Shown here in pieces: positions 14,001 to 21,525 of a stretch of DNA of 24,823 bases. The DNA comes from Chloroflexota bacterium (GTDB lineage Bacteria; Chloroflexota; Dehalococcoidia; Lucifugimonadales; JACPCL1). A model generated the notes under the pieces. That model did no database searches and was not told where the DNA came from. It saw nothing but the letters and a program-made list of their open reading frames with translations. Within the stretch, counting starts at the first letter, position 1; each line of letters begins with the position of its first letter. The DNA lies in assembly GCA_016210395.1 (NCBI GenBank), contig JACQUI010000346.1, positions 1 to 24,823 on the forward strand, written 5' to 3'. The translations under genes and the position numbers were made by a program.

Positions 14001-15537
14001 CCGTGCCCGTACCCATGCCAAAGTCGGGGGTGGCGATGGATGTCCCGTTGGTGTACTGGGTCGTGTCGGCGACGTAGAAGGGGGGCGCGCCGGAGGCGGT
14101 GGGCACGGCGGCATAGCCCGACCCCTGGGTGGCCGTCCATTCCAGTTGCGGTGTCCAGTTAACGCTCGTGCCGCCATTGTTGTAGAGCTGGAACCGTACG
14201 CGGAAGTTGATGTTCTGCGGGATGCCCGAGGCAGGGGCGTCGGTTGCCGCGTACCACGTCATTGACGTCAGGGCCGTGTCTTGGCCGATGCGGTAGTGGC
14301 TTTCACGCACGTTGCCAGCCAGCAGGATCGTTATCTGCGCGTACGCTTCGTAGGCCGTAAGGACTGCGGCGTTGTCTGTCAAACGGAAATAGTAGGTTGC
14401 GCCGTCCGAGGCGTTGGAGTTGGCCTTGATATTGAACTCGATCTCCGTGTAGGCGGCAACGTTCAGGGTAATATTCGCCGCTGGAGGGTTGACTGTATCG
14501 TAGGCGAAGCCGGCCTGGGCAGTGCCTGTTCCCGCGCCCAGGCCAAAGTTGCCTGTGGCGATGGTGGCGCCGTTGGTGAACTGAGTCGTGTCCGTGACAA
14601 AGAAGGGTGGAGCGCCTGTAGCGGTGGGCACGACAGCATACCCTGTGGTCTGGTTTGTGGAGTACTCCAGTTGGGGACGCCATGCTTTGCTTGCCGCGCC
14701 GTTGTTGTAGAGCTGGAAACGGATACGGAAGTTGGTGTCCTTGGGGATGTTGATCGCGCCGACGTCCGTGTTGGCGTACCATGTCATGCCCGTGAGGGGA
14801 CTGTCCTGGCCGATACGGAAGTGGGCCTGGCGCACGACGCCTTGCTTCATCTGAGCGCTGACGTTGGAAGGGGCCGAGGTGTGGTCGAAGCCCAGGTAGA
14901 TGGTGGGGGACTGGCCGTCGTCTTCATAGAAGTAGAACGTAACGCCAAGGCGTTCTCCGGGTTGCAGTGTGTTGGCGCCCATGGTGGCGTTCCACTGCAT
15001 GAGCTGGTAGCTGGTGGTGACGTCGTACTGCGTGCCGTTCTGAGTGTACAGGAGTTGGGTTGTGGACCCGCTGCTTGAGATGCGGTACACTCGCGCCCGC
15101 ACATACCCACGGGTGGACACGCTGCCCCGGATGTAAGGTCTGAGTGTCCATGTCCCGGAGATGTCCCAGACGGCGCCGGCAGGCACCGGGTCAGAGGCAA
15201 AGATGCTGATGCCGGCAGCATCGCTGAGCACCGTCTCTACCCGCCGGGGGATGGAAGGCGCCGTGGCGGTGTCCAGTGTCCCCGCCAGGGCGTTCTCGTT
15301 GAGAGTGTTGAACGTGGTGGAGCCGGCAACCACGTCCGCGGAGTGGAGGTTAAGCGTGTGGCTGCCGTGGGCTGGCTGGGGGGCCGGCGAGGGGACCTCC
15401 TGGGGCGCGGCGAAGAGCGTGGTGAGGCCGAAAGCGGCGGCGAGGACGGCCGCAAAAGACAAAGGGAGAGCCATGCTCTTCAGAAGCCGCCGCTTCCGTA
15501 GGGCTCCTACCGGCCGTCTGTCCGTAGCGTACCTCAT
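11056..15537 (-). CDS. Giant secreted seven-CXXCH cytochrome with five tandem beta-sandwich repeats
   Basis: A 1493-residue protein. After an N-terminal signal (RKRRLLKSMALPLSFAAVLAAAFG) comes a beta-rich domain of about 190 residues, then five tandem repeats of about 176 residues. Each opens near RIGQD and runs through FRVRFQLYNNG, SGYAAVPTASGAP, IATGNFGLGAGTG, AYDTQNP, YTEIEFNIQ and YYFRLT. A proline linker (PPPTPTPGPP) leads to a C-terminal multihaem region with CAACH, CFTCH, CADCH, CFKCH, CNDCH, CFKCH and CMDCH. The repeats probably project the haem part from the cell or build a surface layer, inferred from architecture. The region is of the doubled-CXXCH type seen in multihaem electron carriers. 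Met22 is an alternative start, but the upstream Arg-rich segment suits a signal peptide. ResB follows after 13 nt. Confidence 0.85.
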   Translation of the reverse strand: MRYATDRRPVGALRKRRLLKSMALPLSFAAVLAAAFGLTTLFAAPQEVPSPAPQPAHGSHTLNLHSADVVAGSTTFNTLNENALAGTLDTATAPSIPRRVETVLSDAAGISIFASDPVPAGAVWDISGTWTLRPYIRGSVSTRGYVRARVYRISSSGSTTQLLYTQNGTQYDVTTSYQLMQWNATMGANTLQPGERLGVTFYFYEDDGQSPTIYLGFDHTSAPSNVSAQMKQGVVRQAHFRIGQDSPLTGMTWYANTDVGAINIPKDTNFRIRFQLYNNGAASKAWRPQLEYSTNQTTGYAVVPTATGAPPFFVTDTTQFTNGATIATGNFGLGAGTGTAQAGFAYDTVNPPAANITLNVAAYTEIEFNIKANSNASDGATYYFRLTDNAAVLTAYEAYAQITILLAGNVRESHYRIGQDTALTSMTWYAATDAPASGIPQNINFRVRFQLYNNGGTSVNWTPQLEWTATQGSGYAAVPTASGAPPFYVADTTQYTNGTSIATPDFGMGTGTGSAQAGAAYDTQNPAGAAFTLNANSYTEIEFNIQGNSNAAQGSTYYFRLTNAGAALTAYETGDAQITMQALVGLVRQAHYRIGQDSPLTAMTWYANTDALASGMPRNTNFRVRFQLYNNGAANKTLTPTLEWTATQGSGYAAVPTASGAPAFFVADTAQYTNGASIATGNFALGAGTGSAQAGIAYDTQNPVGATFTLNANSYTEIEFSVQANSNATLGATYYFRLTNGGALLDGYDVSDALVKLQTPGVVRQAKYRIGQDGDLTTMTWHAATNSPATGIAREAGFRVRFQLYNDGELNATWTPRLDWTATSGSGYAAVPATSGADAFYVANTLWYDSGAAIATGNFGLGAGTGIAQGGIAYDAENPAAASIGLNSGAYTEVEFNIRANANAVLGSSYYFRLTSGGSALNSYDVAEAQITMQSPCSLCSDHYRIGKDNALAAMTWYASADTPATSVPRNTNFRVRYQLYNNGGTNTTWTPRLEWTSTPGSGYAAVPTASGAPAFFVSDTTQFTNGAAIATGNFGLGTGVGTAQTGIAYDTQNPASATFTLNASSHAEIEFSVQANNNAGDGVAYYFRLTNNGTVLTYEHPETQIIVQIAPPPTPTPGPPAHNFHQPYSADTSACAACHRVHTAQSPSTLYKQWPQEQVCFTCHDGTGAPNIQAQFNKTYKMPISTTSVLHALSEWDTKSPSSFSGANRHVSCADCHNPHYAAAGNHTVGSAYAFGPQQGVWGVSPSYTGAWTTPSSFSTVSPVTYMYELCFKCHSSWAWGTSPPTTPSGGFPQTDVAKEFNPLNPSYMPVMAVGKNPFQLWNGTSYASSLIGGFTPTSRMVCNDCHASETPTDPAGPHGSTNSFILKGQWDRTTGRSGTQNHLCFKCHAWSTYGPGSGGASNTGFSGGGNNLHGLMVGARNKAYNDNPIVCMDCHVAVTHGYYRDHLLGFTGDGTPYINRPYSGGLTTVDTWRASGQWTRDDCGTAMDTCR
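12205..14850 (-). repeat. Five tandem in-frame repeats of about 528 bp
   Basis: The codons for RI-G-(Q/K)-D recur at 14803, 14278, 13747, 13219 and 12691, giving spacings of 525, 531, 528 and 528 nt. Protein identity between neighbouring units is high by eye, especially units 2 and 3. These are internal duplications of one domain in the 1493-residue protein. Confidence 0.85.
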
Positions 15538-15587
15538 TCCCTTCCCACTTCTTCCAGCAGGGTGCTACGCCTTCAAGGAGGCTCTTG

Positions 15588-15610
15588 CCCCTTCCCCCAA
15601 CGGGAAGGGG
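15588..15610. repeat. Strong hairpin between the TPR gene and the giant cytochrome gene
   Basis: CCCCTTCCC (15588-15596) and GGGAAGGGG (15602-15610) pair perfectly over a 5-nt loop. No T run follows on either strand, so it is more likely a REP-like dispersed repeat or an mRNA-stability hairpin than an intrinsic terminator. The C-rich flanks continue the intergenic-repeat style seen elsewhere in the cluster. Confidence 0.45.
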
Positions 15611-15686
15611 TCAGGGGTTAGGTCTCTCCCCTTCCCTGCGCCCGCCGCGTCGCCCCTGCTGAAAGCGGCTGGCCAATGGACAGCCC

Positions 15687-16382
15687 TCACCCGGCTGCGC
15701 CGGTGACCGCTCCCTGAGCAGGGGCCTCAAGTTTTTCGTAGCTCTTGATGTACTCTTGCGATGTCTGCGCCAGGTCTGACTCAGGCGCAAGGCGGATGAC
15801 CTCGCGCCACTCTGCCAGCGCGCCGGCTATGTCGGGCGTGGCGCTGTGGGAGAGAACGACGGCCAGGTTGAAGTGAGGGTCCGGCAGGGAGGGGTCCAGC
15901 GCAATGGCCTTCACGTATTCCTCTTTTGCCAGGCCAACCATCCCCTGGTACAGCAGGGAGGAGCCGAGGTCGTTCCTCACTTTGGCGTTGTCAGGCGCAA
16001 CTTTCAGCGCGTCCGCAAAGGTATCGGCAGCCCTCGGGTAAAGGCGGATCTGGAAGTACAGTCCTCCCAGCTCGATAAGCGCCTCCGCATTGCCCGGTCC
16101 GCTAGCGACTATCTTCTCTAGCTCGGCAATCCGGGTACGCACGGCGTCCGCGGACGCAGCCTGCGGCGTTGGGGTAGCGGGACCCTGGGTCGCCTGGGCC
16201 TCCGCCAGCTTCTGAAGTGCCTCCGCATTGGCCGCCTCGGACTTGGCGGCTTCGGCGTCCGCCGGCGGCAGAGGCGTTGTGGTCTGCGCGGGATTGGCGC
16301 CTCCAAGCTGCGCGACCGCTAGGACCGCAACTATCCCCACCACAACGCCCAGGGCCAGCAGCCGCTGCCACAACTTGCTCAT
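15687..16382 (-). CDS. Membrane-anchored TPR-repeat protein
   Basis: About 231 residues from ATG 16382, which follows GGAGAAG; the frame stays open upstream to 16448 but without a good site. A single N-terminal anchor (RLLALGVVVGIVAVLAVAQL) precedes a low-complexity Ala/Glu/Pro linker. About three TPR units follow, with EALIELGGLYFQIRLYPRAADTF and KVRNDLGSSLLYQGMVGLAKEEY typical of the helix pairs, then PHFNLAVVLSHS. TPR proteins act as protein-protein scaffolds. Placed between an NHL lipoprotein and the giant cytochrome, it may organise the complex on the outer face of the membrane. The same TPR-NHL pairing recurs at 19533-21481 in the opposite gene order. Confidence 0.85.
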   Translation of the reverse strand: MSKLWQRLLALGVVVGIVAVLAVAQLGGANPAQTTTPLPPADAEAAKSEAANAEALQKLAEAQATQGPATPTPQAASADAVRTRIAELEKIVASGPGNAEALIELGGLYFQIRLYPRAADTFADALKVAPDNAKVRNDLGSSLLYQGMVGLAKEEYVKAIALDPSLPDPHFNLAVVLSHSATPDIAGALAEWREVIRLAPESDLAQTSQEYIKSYEKLEAPAQGAVTGAAG

Positions 16383-16530
16383 GAGCTTCTCCTTTTCCCC
16401 GTAGCCCCACCCTGGCTTCCCGCAGCACAAGCTGCGCCAGGAGGGCATGAATGCGCAGGGGCCCCTCTACCATGGTTTCAGGACTCCCAGACAGCAGCAA
16501 GAGGGGTTTCCCCCTAGCTCTGTTCCTTGC

Positions 16531-17541
16531 TTACTCCAACACGCCGATCTGCACCGTTCCGTTGATGCGGTCGGCAACGTACACCTTGTTTGTGTGCACC
16601 GCGATGCCCACAGGAGAGCCCAGCTCTTCCGGGCTTCCGGTGAACTGCCTAACGCCGCCCAGGTACTTGCCGTCGCGGGCAAACACGTCGAGCTGGCCCT
16701 CCAGGGCGCTGGCGACGATGATGTTCCCCGCAGAGTCCGTGGCGATCCCCCGTGGGAGGATAAGCCCCGCCGCCCACACATGCTGCACTGAGCCATCCGG
16801 GGCAAACTGCTGGAGACGGTTGTTGTTCGAGTCGGCTACAAGCAGGGACCCGTCGGGCAGGACAATCGAGAAATTGGGATAGGTCAGTGACCCCGGCGCG
16901 GTGCCTTTGCCTGCGCCGAAGGCCTGTATCAACGACCAGTCCTCTTGCCGGAACATCAGGACCTGGTGGAGCGACAGGTCGTTCACATAAGCCATTCCGT
17001 GGTCCAGAAGGATGCCCGCGGGGGCTGTCACCGCGTCCGCCACGTCCCCTTGGGTCAGTGGGCCGACATACTCTCTGTTTCGGAAGATCAAGATGCGTCC
17101 CATCGAAAGGTCTGAAACATACAACGTATCTTCGCCGTCCAGCGCCAGGGCCACCGGGTACTGCATTTCGACGCCCGGCTCAAAGGTGGGCCCTATGGTG
17201 AAGCTTGGAAGTCCAACCGCGTCAAAGACTCGCACGCACCTGCAGCCGCCATCGGCCACGTAGATGTCTCCCCGGGAAGAGACTGCGACGGCCATGGGCC
17301 GCGTCAGGCCGTCAGTGAGAGAGGTGACATACTGGGGGGAAAGGACGCTCGCCTTTGCGAGGGGGCTGGGGGTCGGCAGGGGAGCGCCGAAGGAGGTTAG
17401 CGTATTCCCGCAGGCCGCCGCCAGCGCCTGCAGCGCCGCCAGCGCAAGGACAAGCCACAGGCCTCCGTTGCGGAACAAGGAGAAGCCTTGCGCTGCGCCT
17501 CTCCTGGATATCTCTTGTCTGCTCCTGTGTGTCCCCACCAT
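16531..17541 (-). CDS. NHL-repeat beta-propeller lipoprotein
   Basis: A 336-residue protein. The signal sequence ends ALAAAC (Cys44), indicating lipid attachment. NHL repeats follow, seen as PMAVAVSSRGDIYVADG, PVALALDGEDTLYVSDL, FSIVLPDGSLLVADSNNNRLQQF, PRGIATDSAGNIIVAS and PVGIAVHTNKVYVADR, giving about five to six blades. Such propellers bind proteins or ligands and are often encoded next to multihaem cytochromes. The ATG is preceded by GGAGGGGGG. Odd detail: DGGCRCVRVF carries a Cys pair inside the first blade (C-R-C), which is unusual for NHL blades. A structural or docking role in the electron-transfer complex is inferred from context. Confidence 0.87.
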   Translation of the reverse strand: MVGTHRSRQEISRRGAAQGFSLFRNGGLWLVLALAALQALAAACGNTLTSFGAPLPTPSPLAKASVLSPQYVTSLTDGLTRPMAVAVSSRGDIYVADGGCRCVRVFDAVGLPSFTIGPTFEPGVEMQYPVALALDGEDTLYVSDLSMGRILIFRNREYVGPLTQGDVADAVTAPAGILLDHGMAYVNDLSLHQVLMFRQEDWSLIQAFGAGKGTAPGSLTYPNFSIVLPDGSLLVADSNNNRLQQFAPDGSVQHVWAAGLILPRGIATDSAGNIIVASALEGQLDVFARDGKYLGGVRQFTGSPEELGSPVGIAVHTNKVYVADRINGTVQIGVLE

Positions 17542-17576
17542 TACCCCCCTCCGCTGCGCCTGGAATCTCGTCTCAC

Positions 17577-17602
17577 CCTCACCTGTCCCGATTGCATCGG
17601 GG
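17577..17602. repeat. Second copy of the CCGATTGCATCGG-centred dispersed element
   Basis: CCTCACC, 4 nt, then CCGATTGCATCGG (17588-17600) and GG match the copy at 9533-9558, with only the 4-nt connector differing. Both lie between genes of the same minus-strand cluster. The core is a perfect palindrome around TGC. Confidence 0.6.
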
Positions 17603-17617
17603 CTCTTCCAGACGCCT

Positions 17618-17648
17618 GCTGAGGGGCCCCTTGCGGGGGCCCCTCAGC
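17618..17648. repeat. Long perfect palindrome after the six-haem cytochrome gene
   Basis: GCTGAGGGGCCCC (17618-17630) and GGGGCCCCTCAGC (17636-17648) form a 13-bp perfect stem with a 5-nt loop. It begins 27 nt downstream of the stop of the six-haem cytochrome gene. It lacks a T run, so a transcript-stabilising or attenuating hairpin, or a REP unit, is more likely than a classic terminator. Confidence 0.5.
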
Positions 17649-17674
17649 CTTGAGCGTATCTACCTATCCCAGGC

Positions 17675-19234
17675 TTACCACTGGTGGCATGCCTGACACA
17701 TACCTCGGTTGTTGGTGTAGAGCAGTGTGCTCTCACTTCTACCGTTCAGCATGGTCTCGTCATTGAGCTGGGAGGGCGTCAGATCGTTGTCGCCCAGACC
17801 ACCATACTGTTTGGTCAGCGAGTAGCCGGTCATGGTGGAAGCGCTGCCGTGCACTCTGTGGCAAGTCAAGCAGGTGACCACCTCGTTGACCATACCGTCC
17901 TTGCTGGCCAGCCGCAGGGTGGGGAAGCCCGCCAGCTTGGCAGTGTTCGAACCGCCCGTCTGCGTCTCAGGATTGGCGCGATTGGCCACTTCGGCCGGGT
18001 CCGGGTTGCTCCACGCCAGGTAGGACTTCTCCGTCGCGTGCCTGTAGTGGGTCACGCCGCCCGCAGTGTAGCCAGTGCTCGCGCCATCGGAGGGGTAGGC
18101 GTTGTGGCAAGCGCCGCACAAGCTGGCGATGCTGCCCGCGCCTGTGGTGGGCGATCCGCCCGTGCCCTCAGATGCATAGTACTCCTTGGTGTACTTGTCT
18201 GTAGGCTGCCAGCCACCCGTGCTGGAGATGCCGGGCCCGCCTTCGTCCTTCATGAGGGCCATGGTCGAGGTGCCTGACGCCGAGTTGAAGTAGACCTTCA
18301 CCACCGGCGACTGGCTGTTGATGCTGGTCTTCAACAGGCGGTAGTTGGAGGTGCCATGCGGGTTGTGGCAGCTCGTGCACTGCAGGGGCGAGCTAAGGTT
18401 GCCGCTCTTCAAACCAGAGTTTGTCTGGTAGCCCCAGGGCTGCAGGGTGTTGTCTGCCGGGTCCGCATTGTGACGGGAGGTGACGGTCACGCCGTTGATA
18501 TAGCGGAAGCCGCCGCCGTTCAGGGTGTTTACCCCGTATTGTCCACCGGTCTCGATGTCACCGGCGGCCGCGACGCGGGTCTCTACCTTGATAACTGCAG
18601 TGGTAGCGGACGCGGTGTCCGTCACGTTGATGGTGGTGATATTGATTGCGCCGGCTGCAGCCGCGACCTTTGCCTTGGTTGTAAGCCGGGCGTAGGCCAC
18701 GCCGGGAATATCGCCCGCCATGGCAGGCACGCTGGAGGGTGTGCTCGTCAGGGTGGACGGATCGAAGTTGGCGCCGTTGGAGTCAGACGCGACTGCAAGG
18801 CTTACAGCCCTTGCGCCGCCTGTGTAGCGGTTGCGGACGGCTATTGTTATACTGGTGTTGCCGCCGGCCCCGACTGACAAAGCCGCATCCGGTATCACCG
18901 TTGCAGTGAGATACAGGATGTCTGCTTGGCGAACGACCGCGGAGTCTGGGTCAACTGTTGCATCCAGCTTCACGCCGTCCAAGACGTCCAGCCGGGAGCC
19001 GGCGCCATTGTGACAGGTGAGACACAGTGCGTACTGGGAGCTGGCCTTCAGCAGCTTGCCAACGCTCTGGCCCTGGTGGACCCTGTGGCACGCTGCGCAC
19101 TGGTCGGGCAGCCCGTTGCCTGCGCCGCCGGTGGAGGTGTACCCGCCGTGCGGGCCTCCATCTGCATACGCAGCCGCTGCTGCGAATAAAGTTAGCAGGA
19201 GCGCTCCCGCTAACACCAACAAGAATCGTTTCAT
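17675..19234 (-). CDS. Secreted six-CXXCH multihaem cytochrome with an Ig-like insert
   Basis: About 519 residues from ATG 19234, chosen for the AAAGGAGG site directly upstream; the frame extends to 19270. A Sec signal (MKRFLLVLAGALLLTLFAAAAAYA-DGG) directs export. The haem motifs are CAACH, CLTCH, CTSCH, CGACH, CLTCH and CQACH, the last four residues from the C terminus. Between motifs two and three is a strand-rich region of about 200 residues (SITIAVRNRYTGGARAVSLAV...INITTINVTDTASATTAVIKVETRV) with an Ig-like look. The CHNPHG and CHRVHG texts are typical of doubled-CXXCH cytochromes. It has no visible anchor and is probably periplasmic or surface-bound through partners such as the NHL and TPR proteins. 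Confidence 0.88.
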   Translation of the reverse strand: MKRFLLVLAGALLLTLFAAAAAYADGGPHGGYTSTGGAGNGLPDQCAACHRVHQGQSVGKLLKASSQYALCLTCHNGAGSRLDVLDGVKLDATVDPDSAVVRQADILYLTATVIPDAALSVGAGGNTSITIAVRNRYTGGARAVSLAVASDSNGANFDPSTLTSTPSSVPAMAGDIPGVAYARLTTKAKVAAAAGAINITTINVTDTASATTAVIKVETRVAAAGDIETGGQYGVNTLNGGGFRYINGVTVTSRHNADPADNTLQPWGYQTNSGLKSGNLSSPLQCTSCHNPHGTSNYRLLKTSINSQSPVVKVYFNSASGTSTMALMKDEGGPGISSTGGWQPTDKYTKEYYASEGTGGSPTTGAGSIASLCGACHNAYPSDGASTGYTAGGVTHYRHATEKSYLAWSNPDPAEVANRANPETQTGGSNTAKLAGFPTLRLASKDGMVNEVVTCLTCHRVHGSASTMTGYSLTKQYGGLGDNDLTPSQLNDETMLNGRSESTLLYTNNRGMCQACHQW

Positions 19235-19309
19235 AGAACGGTCCTCCTTTCGATCCTTGCACACATCCAATTGAGATGCGTGCCGCTCCTTCTCCCTAGG
19301 TCATGGAAC

Positions 19310-19357
19310 AATACTACTGGTGTCAACATCCCACCTCTATCCTGTGGTCGTAGTATT
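19310..19357. promoter_or_regulatory. Inverted repeat flanking a TTGACA upstream of the six-haem cytochrome gene
   Basis: AATACTAC (19310-19317) and GTAGTATT (19350-19357) form a perfect 8-bp inverted repeat 32 nt apart. Between them lies TTGACA on the minus strand (19326 to 19321), a consensus -35, about 90 nt before the start codon. No good -10 is visible at the right spacing. It may be a promoter/operator starting a second transcript in the cluster. Confidence 0.3.
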
Positions 19358-19483
19358 CCTGGAGGGTGGCGCAGGTATTCTTCCTCAGCCCCCCATAGGA
19401 GATTTGCTCAGGCCTCACCTCCTTTTCTACTGGAGTGCTTCATCTAGTGATGGAAAGCCAGAAGCACTGCACCGAGTCGCTTT

Positions 19484-19532
19484 CGACCTCTCCCTCTCCA
19501 TACGGAGAGGGAGACCACAGGGGGAGAGGTCG
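19484..19532 (-). terminator. Nested hairpin immediately after the NHL gene stop codon
   Basis: Two competing stems are visible: CGACCTCTCCC/GGGAGAGGTCG (19484-19494, 19522-19532) and CTCCCTCTCC/GGAGAGGGAG (19490-19499, 19504-19513) with a 4-nt loop. The outer stem begins directly after the stop at 19533-19535. No T run follows, so it may be a REP-like unit that stabilises or partly ends the upstream transcript. Confidence 0.45.
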
Positions 19533-20543
19533 CTAGTAGCGCCATATCTGCACGCGGTCATTACCCGTGTCGGCAACGTAGATCCTGCGGTTGCCGTCAA
19601 CTGCCACAGAGTTGGGGTACAGGAACTCGCCATCCGCAAACCCGCTTTGGCCAAAGGTGAAGAGGAACTTCGCAGGCTCCGTGGAGGCGTCCCATACCTT
19701 CACGTTGTCTGATGTAACGTCTGCCACGTAGACGAATCCGCGATTGTCAATGGAAATGCCGCGGGGAAGAGCAAGGGCTTCGTCGCCCGAGGTGCGGCCG
19801 TAGGTGGCCACCAGGGCTGCAGACTGGTCCAGCACCACAACCCTGCCGCTGTTGCTGTCCGCCACGAAGGTGTAGTCCTTGTCCCCAAGGACGGCCAGGC
19901 TGGTCGGGAAGGAGAGGGTGTAGGGAACGCTGCCCCCCGCCTCTATGGCGGTGAGGAACCTTCCGGCGATGTCGTACTCCGCCAGGGGCGGCCCCTCAGG
20001 ATTGGCGTTGGTCACGTACAGCGCGCCCTTGGGGCTGACCGTCACGCCAAGAGGCTCCCAGCGGCCGAACGCCGTTGGCGGGTCGCTCAGGATGCCCAGC
20101 CACTGGCCCTGCGGGTCATACATGTCCACTGCGTTGCGCACGCGGTCCACGACGAAGAGCATGCCGCTAGAAGCAAGGGCGATGCTCATAGGCTTGCGTT
20201 TGCCGGGGATGGAATCTGGGGGGAAGAGGTTCTGGACCGTGCCCCTGGTGCGCAGGTCCAAGACTCGGACGCCGCGGTCCCCGTCGCCCTCCGCAATGTA
20301 GAGGAGGGTGCCCTCGGCGTTCACTGCCACTGCCTGAGGGAGCTTCACGCCCAGGATGGAGGAGGTGTAGATAGGGGGTATGGGGCCGGTCACCGCTTGC
20401 ACGCCGGGCAGATTGCGCACGTTCCGGTTCTTCATGAGGTTCTTAAAGGGGTTGCATCCGAGCCCCGCCACAATCAGGACCAGGGTGAGAATGAAGAGGA
20501 ATTTCCACACTGCTGTCGCCGTCCTGGGTGTTGTCGCATCCAT
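19533..20543 (-). CDS. NHL-repeat beta-propeller lipoprotein (second copy type)
   Basis: About 336 residues from ATG 20543, which follows GGGAGGCGG; an ATG at 20558 is less well placed. The signal (AVWKFLFILTLVLIVAGLGC) suggests lipidation at Cys30, with an imperfect lipobox. Propeller blades are visible as PQAVAVNAEGTLLYIAEG, MSIALASSGMLFVVDR, PLGVTVSPKGALYVTN, PTSLAVLGDKDYTFVADS, PRGISIDNRGFVYVADV and PNSVAVDGNRRIYVADTGNDRVQIW, so about six. It resembles the 16531-17541 protein in plan but not closely in sequence, consistent with an old duplication. It lies 17 nt after the TPR gene. Likely a surface-exposed docking subunit for the cytochromes. Confidence 0.88.
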   Translation of the reverse strand: MDATTPRTATAVWKFLFILTLVLIVAGLGCNPFKNLMKNRNVRNLPGVQAVTGPIPPIYTSSILGVKLPQAVAVNAEGTLLYIAEGDGDRGVRVLDLRTRGTVQNLFPPDSIPGKRKPMSIALASSGMLFVVDRVRNAVDMYDPQGQWLGILSDPPTAFGRWEPLGVTVSPKGALYVTNANPEGPPLAEYDIAGRFLTAIEAGGSVPYTLSFPTSLAVLGDKDYTFVADSNSGRVVVLDQSAALVATYGRTSGDEALALPRGISIDNRGFVYVADVTSDNVKVWDASTEPAKFLFTFGQSGFADGEFLYPNSVAVDGNRRIYVADTGNDRVQIWRY

Positions 20544-20560
20544 AGCCGCCTCCCTCATAG

Positions 20561-21481
20561 CTACTGGCTCCCCAGCCGCTGCATCCCGAACTGCGCGAGC
20601 ATGAGCGTCGGGTCCAGGGCCAGCGCCTGCTGGTAGCTCTGCCGCGCCTCATCCTTCTGTTCCAGGGACTCCAGCGCCATTCCCAGGCCTTGGTACGCCT
20701 CGCCCATCTGGGGTTCGAGCCGTACCGCCTCCCGTAGCGCCTTCACCGCATCCTCATAGGAGCGTCCAGACAGGTGGATCATGCCCTGCGCGTACTTCTC
20801 CTTGCCCTTTTGCCCCAGGGTCCGGTAGGTTTCCGCCATGCCACGGTATGCGTCCACGAAGTTGGGGACCAGGCGCACGCTTCTGCCGTAGGACTCGATG
20901 GCCTCTTCAAAGGCGCCCGACTGGCGTTGTATCTGGCCGAGCTGGTACCAGGCGTCGGCGTCCACGGGGTTGATCTGCAGCGCATCGTAGAAGTATTGTT
21001 TCGCCGTGTCGTACTCCCCTTTGCGCCCGTAGATGGTCCCCAGGTCGTAGTAGACCGCCTCAAGCTGCTCTATTGTGAAACGGACGGGGTTGTCCTGGTT
21101 CAGCTCGGCAACTTTCAGGAAAGGCTCCAAGGCCCTGTCCATGTCCCCCTGCTCCAGGTAGACCCGGCCCATGCCGATGAGCGCCGTCTGGTTGTTCTCC
21201 TCCAGCTTCAGCACCTCGTTGAACTGCTCGATGGCGCTGTCATCGAACCCCCGGGCTGCGTAGGCAATAGCCACGGACAGCCGCGCCTGGACGCTCTGGG
21301 GGTCCAGCCGGACCTCCTCCTCCAACTCCGCGAGCGTGGCGTCTAGAAGGGTCTGACCGGAGCCCCTGGAACTGAAGACCGCCCATGCGATGCCGGCCGC
21401 AACGAGCAGCACGACCGCAGCGCCTGCAATCCAGAGCGCCTTGTTCCCCTTGGGACGCATCACGCGTGATACGGTTACCAT
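20561..21481 (-). CDS. Membrane-anchored TPR-repeat protein
   Basis: About 306 residues from ATG 21481 (AAAGGTGG upstream); the frame is open to 21508. An N-terminal anchor (ALWIAGAAVVLLVAAGIAWAVF) is followed by about six to seven TPR motifs. Examples are ARLSVAIAYAARGFDDSAIEQF, ALIGMGRVYLEQGDMDRALEPF, VYYDLGTIYGRKGEYDTAKQYF, AWYQLGQIQRQSGAFEEAIESY and AYQGLGMALESLEQKDEARQSY. The spacing of 34 residues matches canonical TPRs. It lies between the nine-haem cytochrome and an NHL lipoprotein with 44- and 17-nt gaps, so the three form one transcription unit. A scaffold or assembly-factor role, holding cytochromes at the membrane, is inferred. Confidence 0.9.
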   Translation of the reverse strand: MVTVSRVMRPKGNKALWIAGAAVVLLVAAGIAWAVFSSRGSGQTLLDATLAELEEEVRLDPQSVQARLSVAIAYAARGFDDSAIEQFNEVLKLEENNQTALIGMGRVYLEQGDMDRALEPFLKVAELNQDNPVRFTIEQLEAVYYDLGTIYGRKGEYDTAKQYFYDALQINPVDADAWYQLGQIQRQSGAFEEAIESYGRSVRLVPNFVDAYRGMAETYRTLGQKGKEKYAQGMIHLSGRSYEDAVKALREAVRLEPQMGEAYQGLGMALESLEQKDEARQSYQQALALDPTLMLAQFGMQRLGSQ

Positions 21482-21525
21482 CGTTTCCACCTTTCTCAAC
21501 CCGGCCACTCAATCCACCGGCGGCG

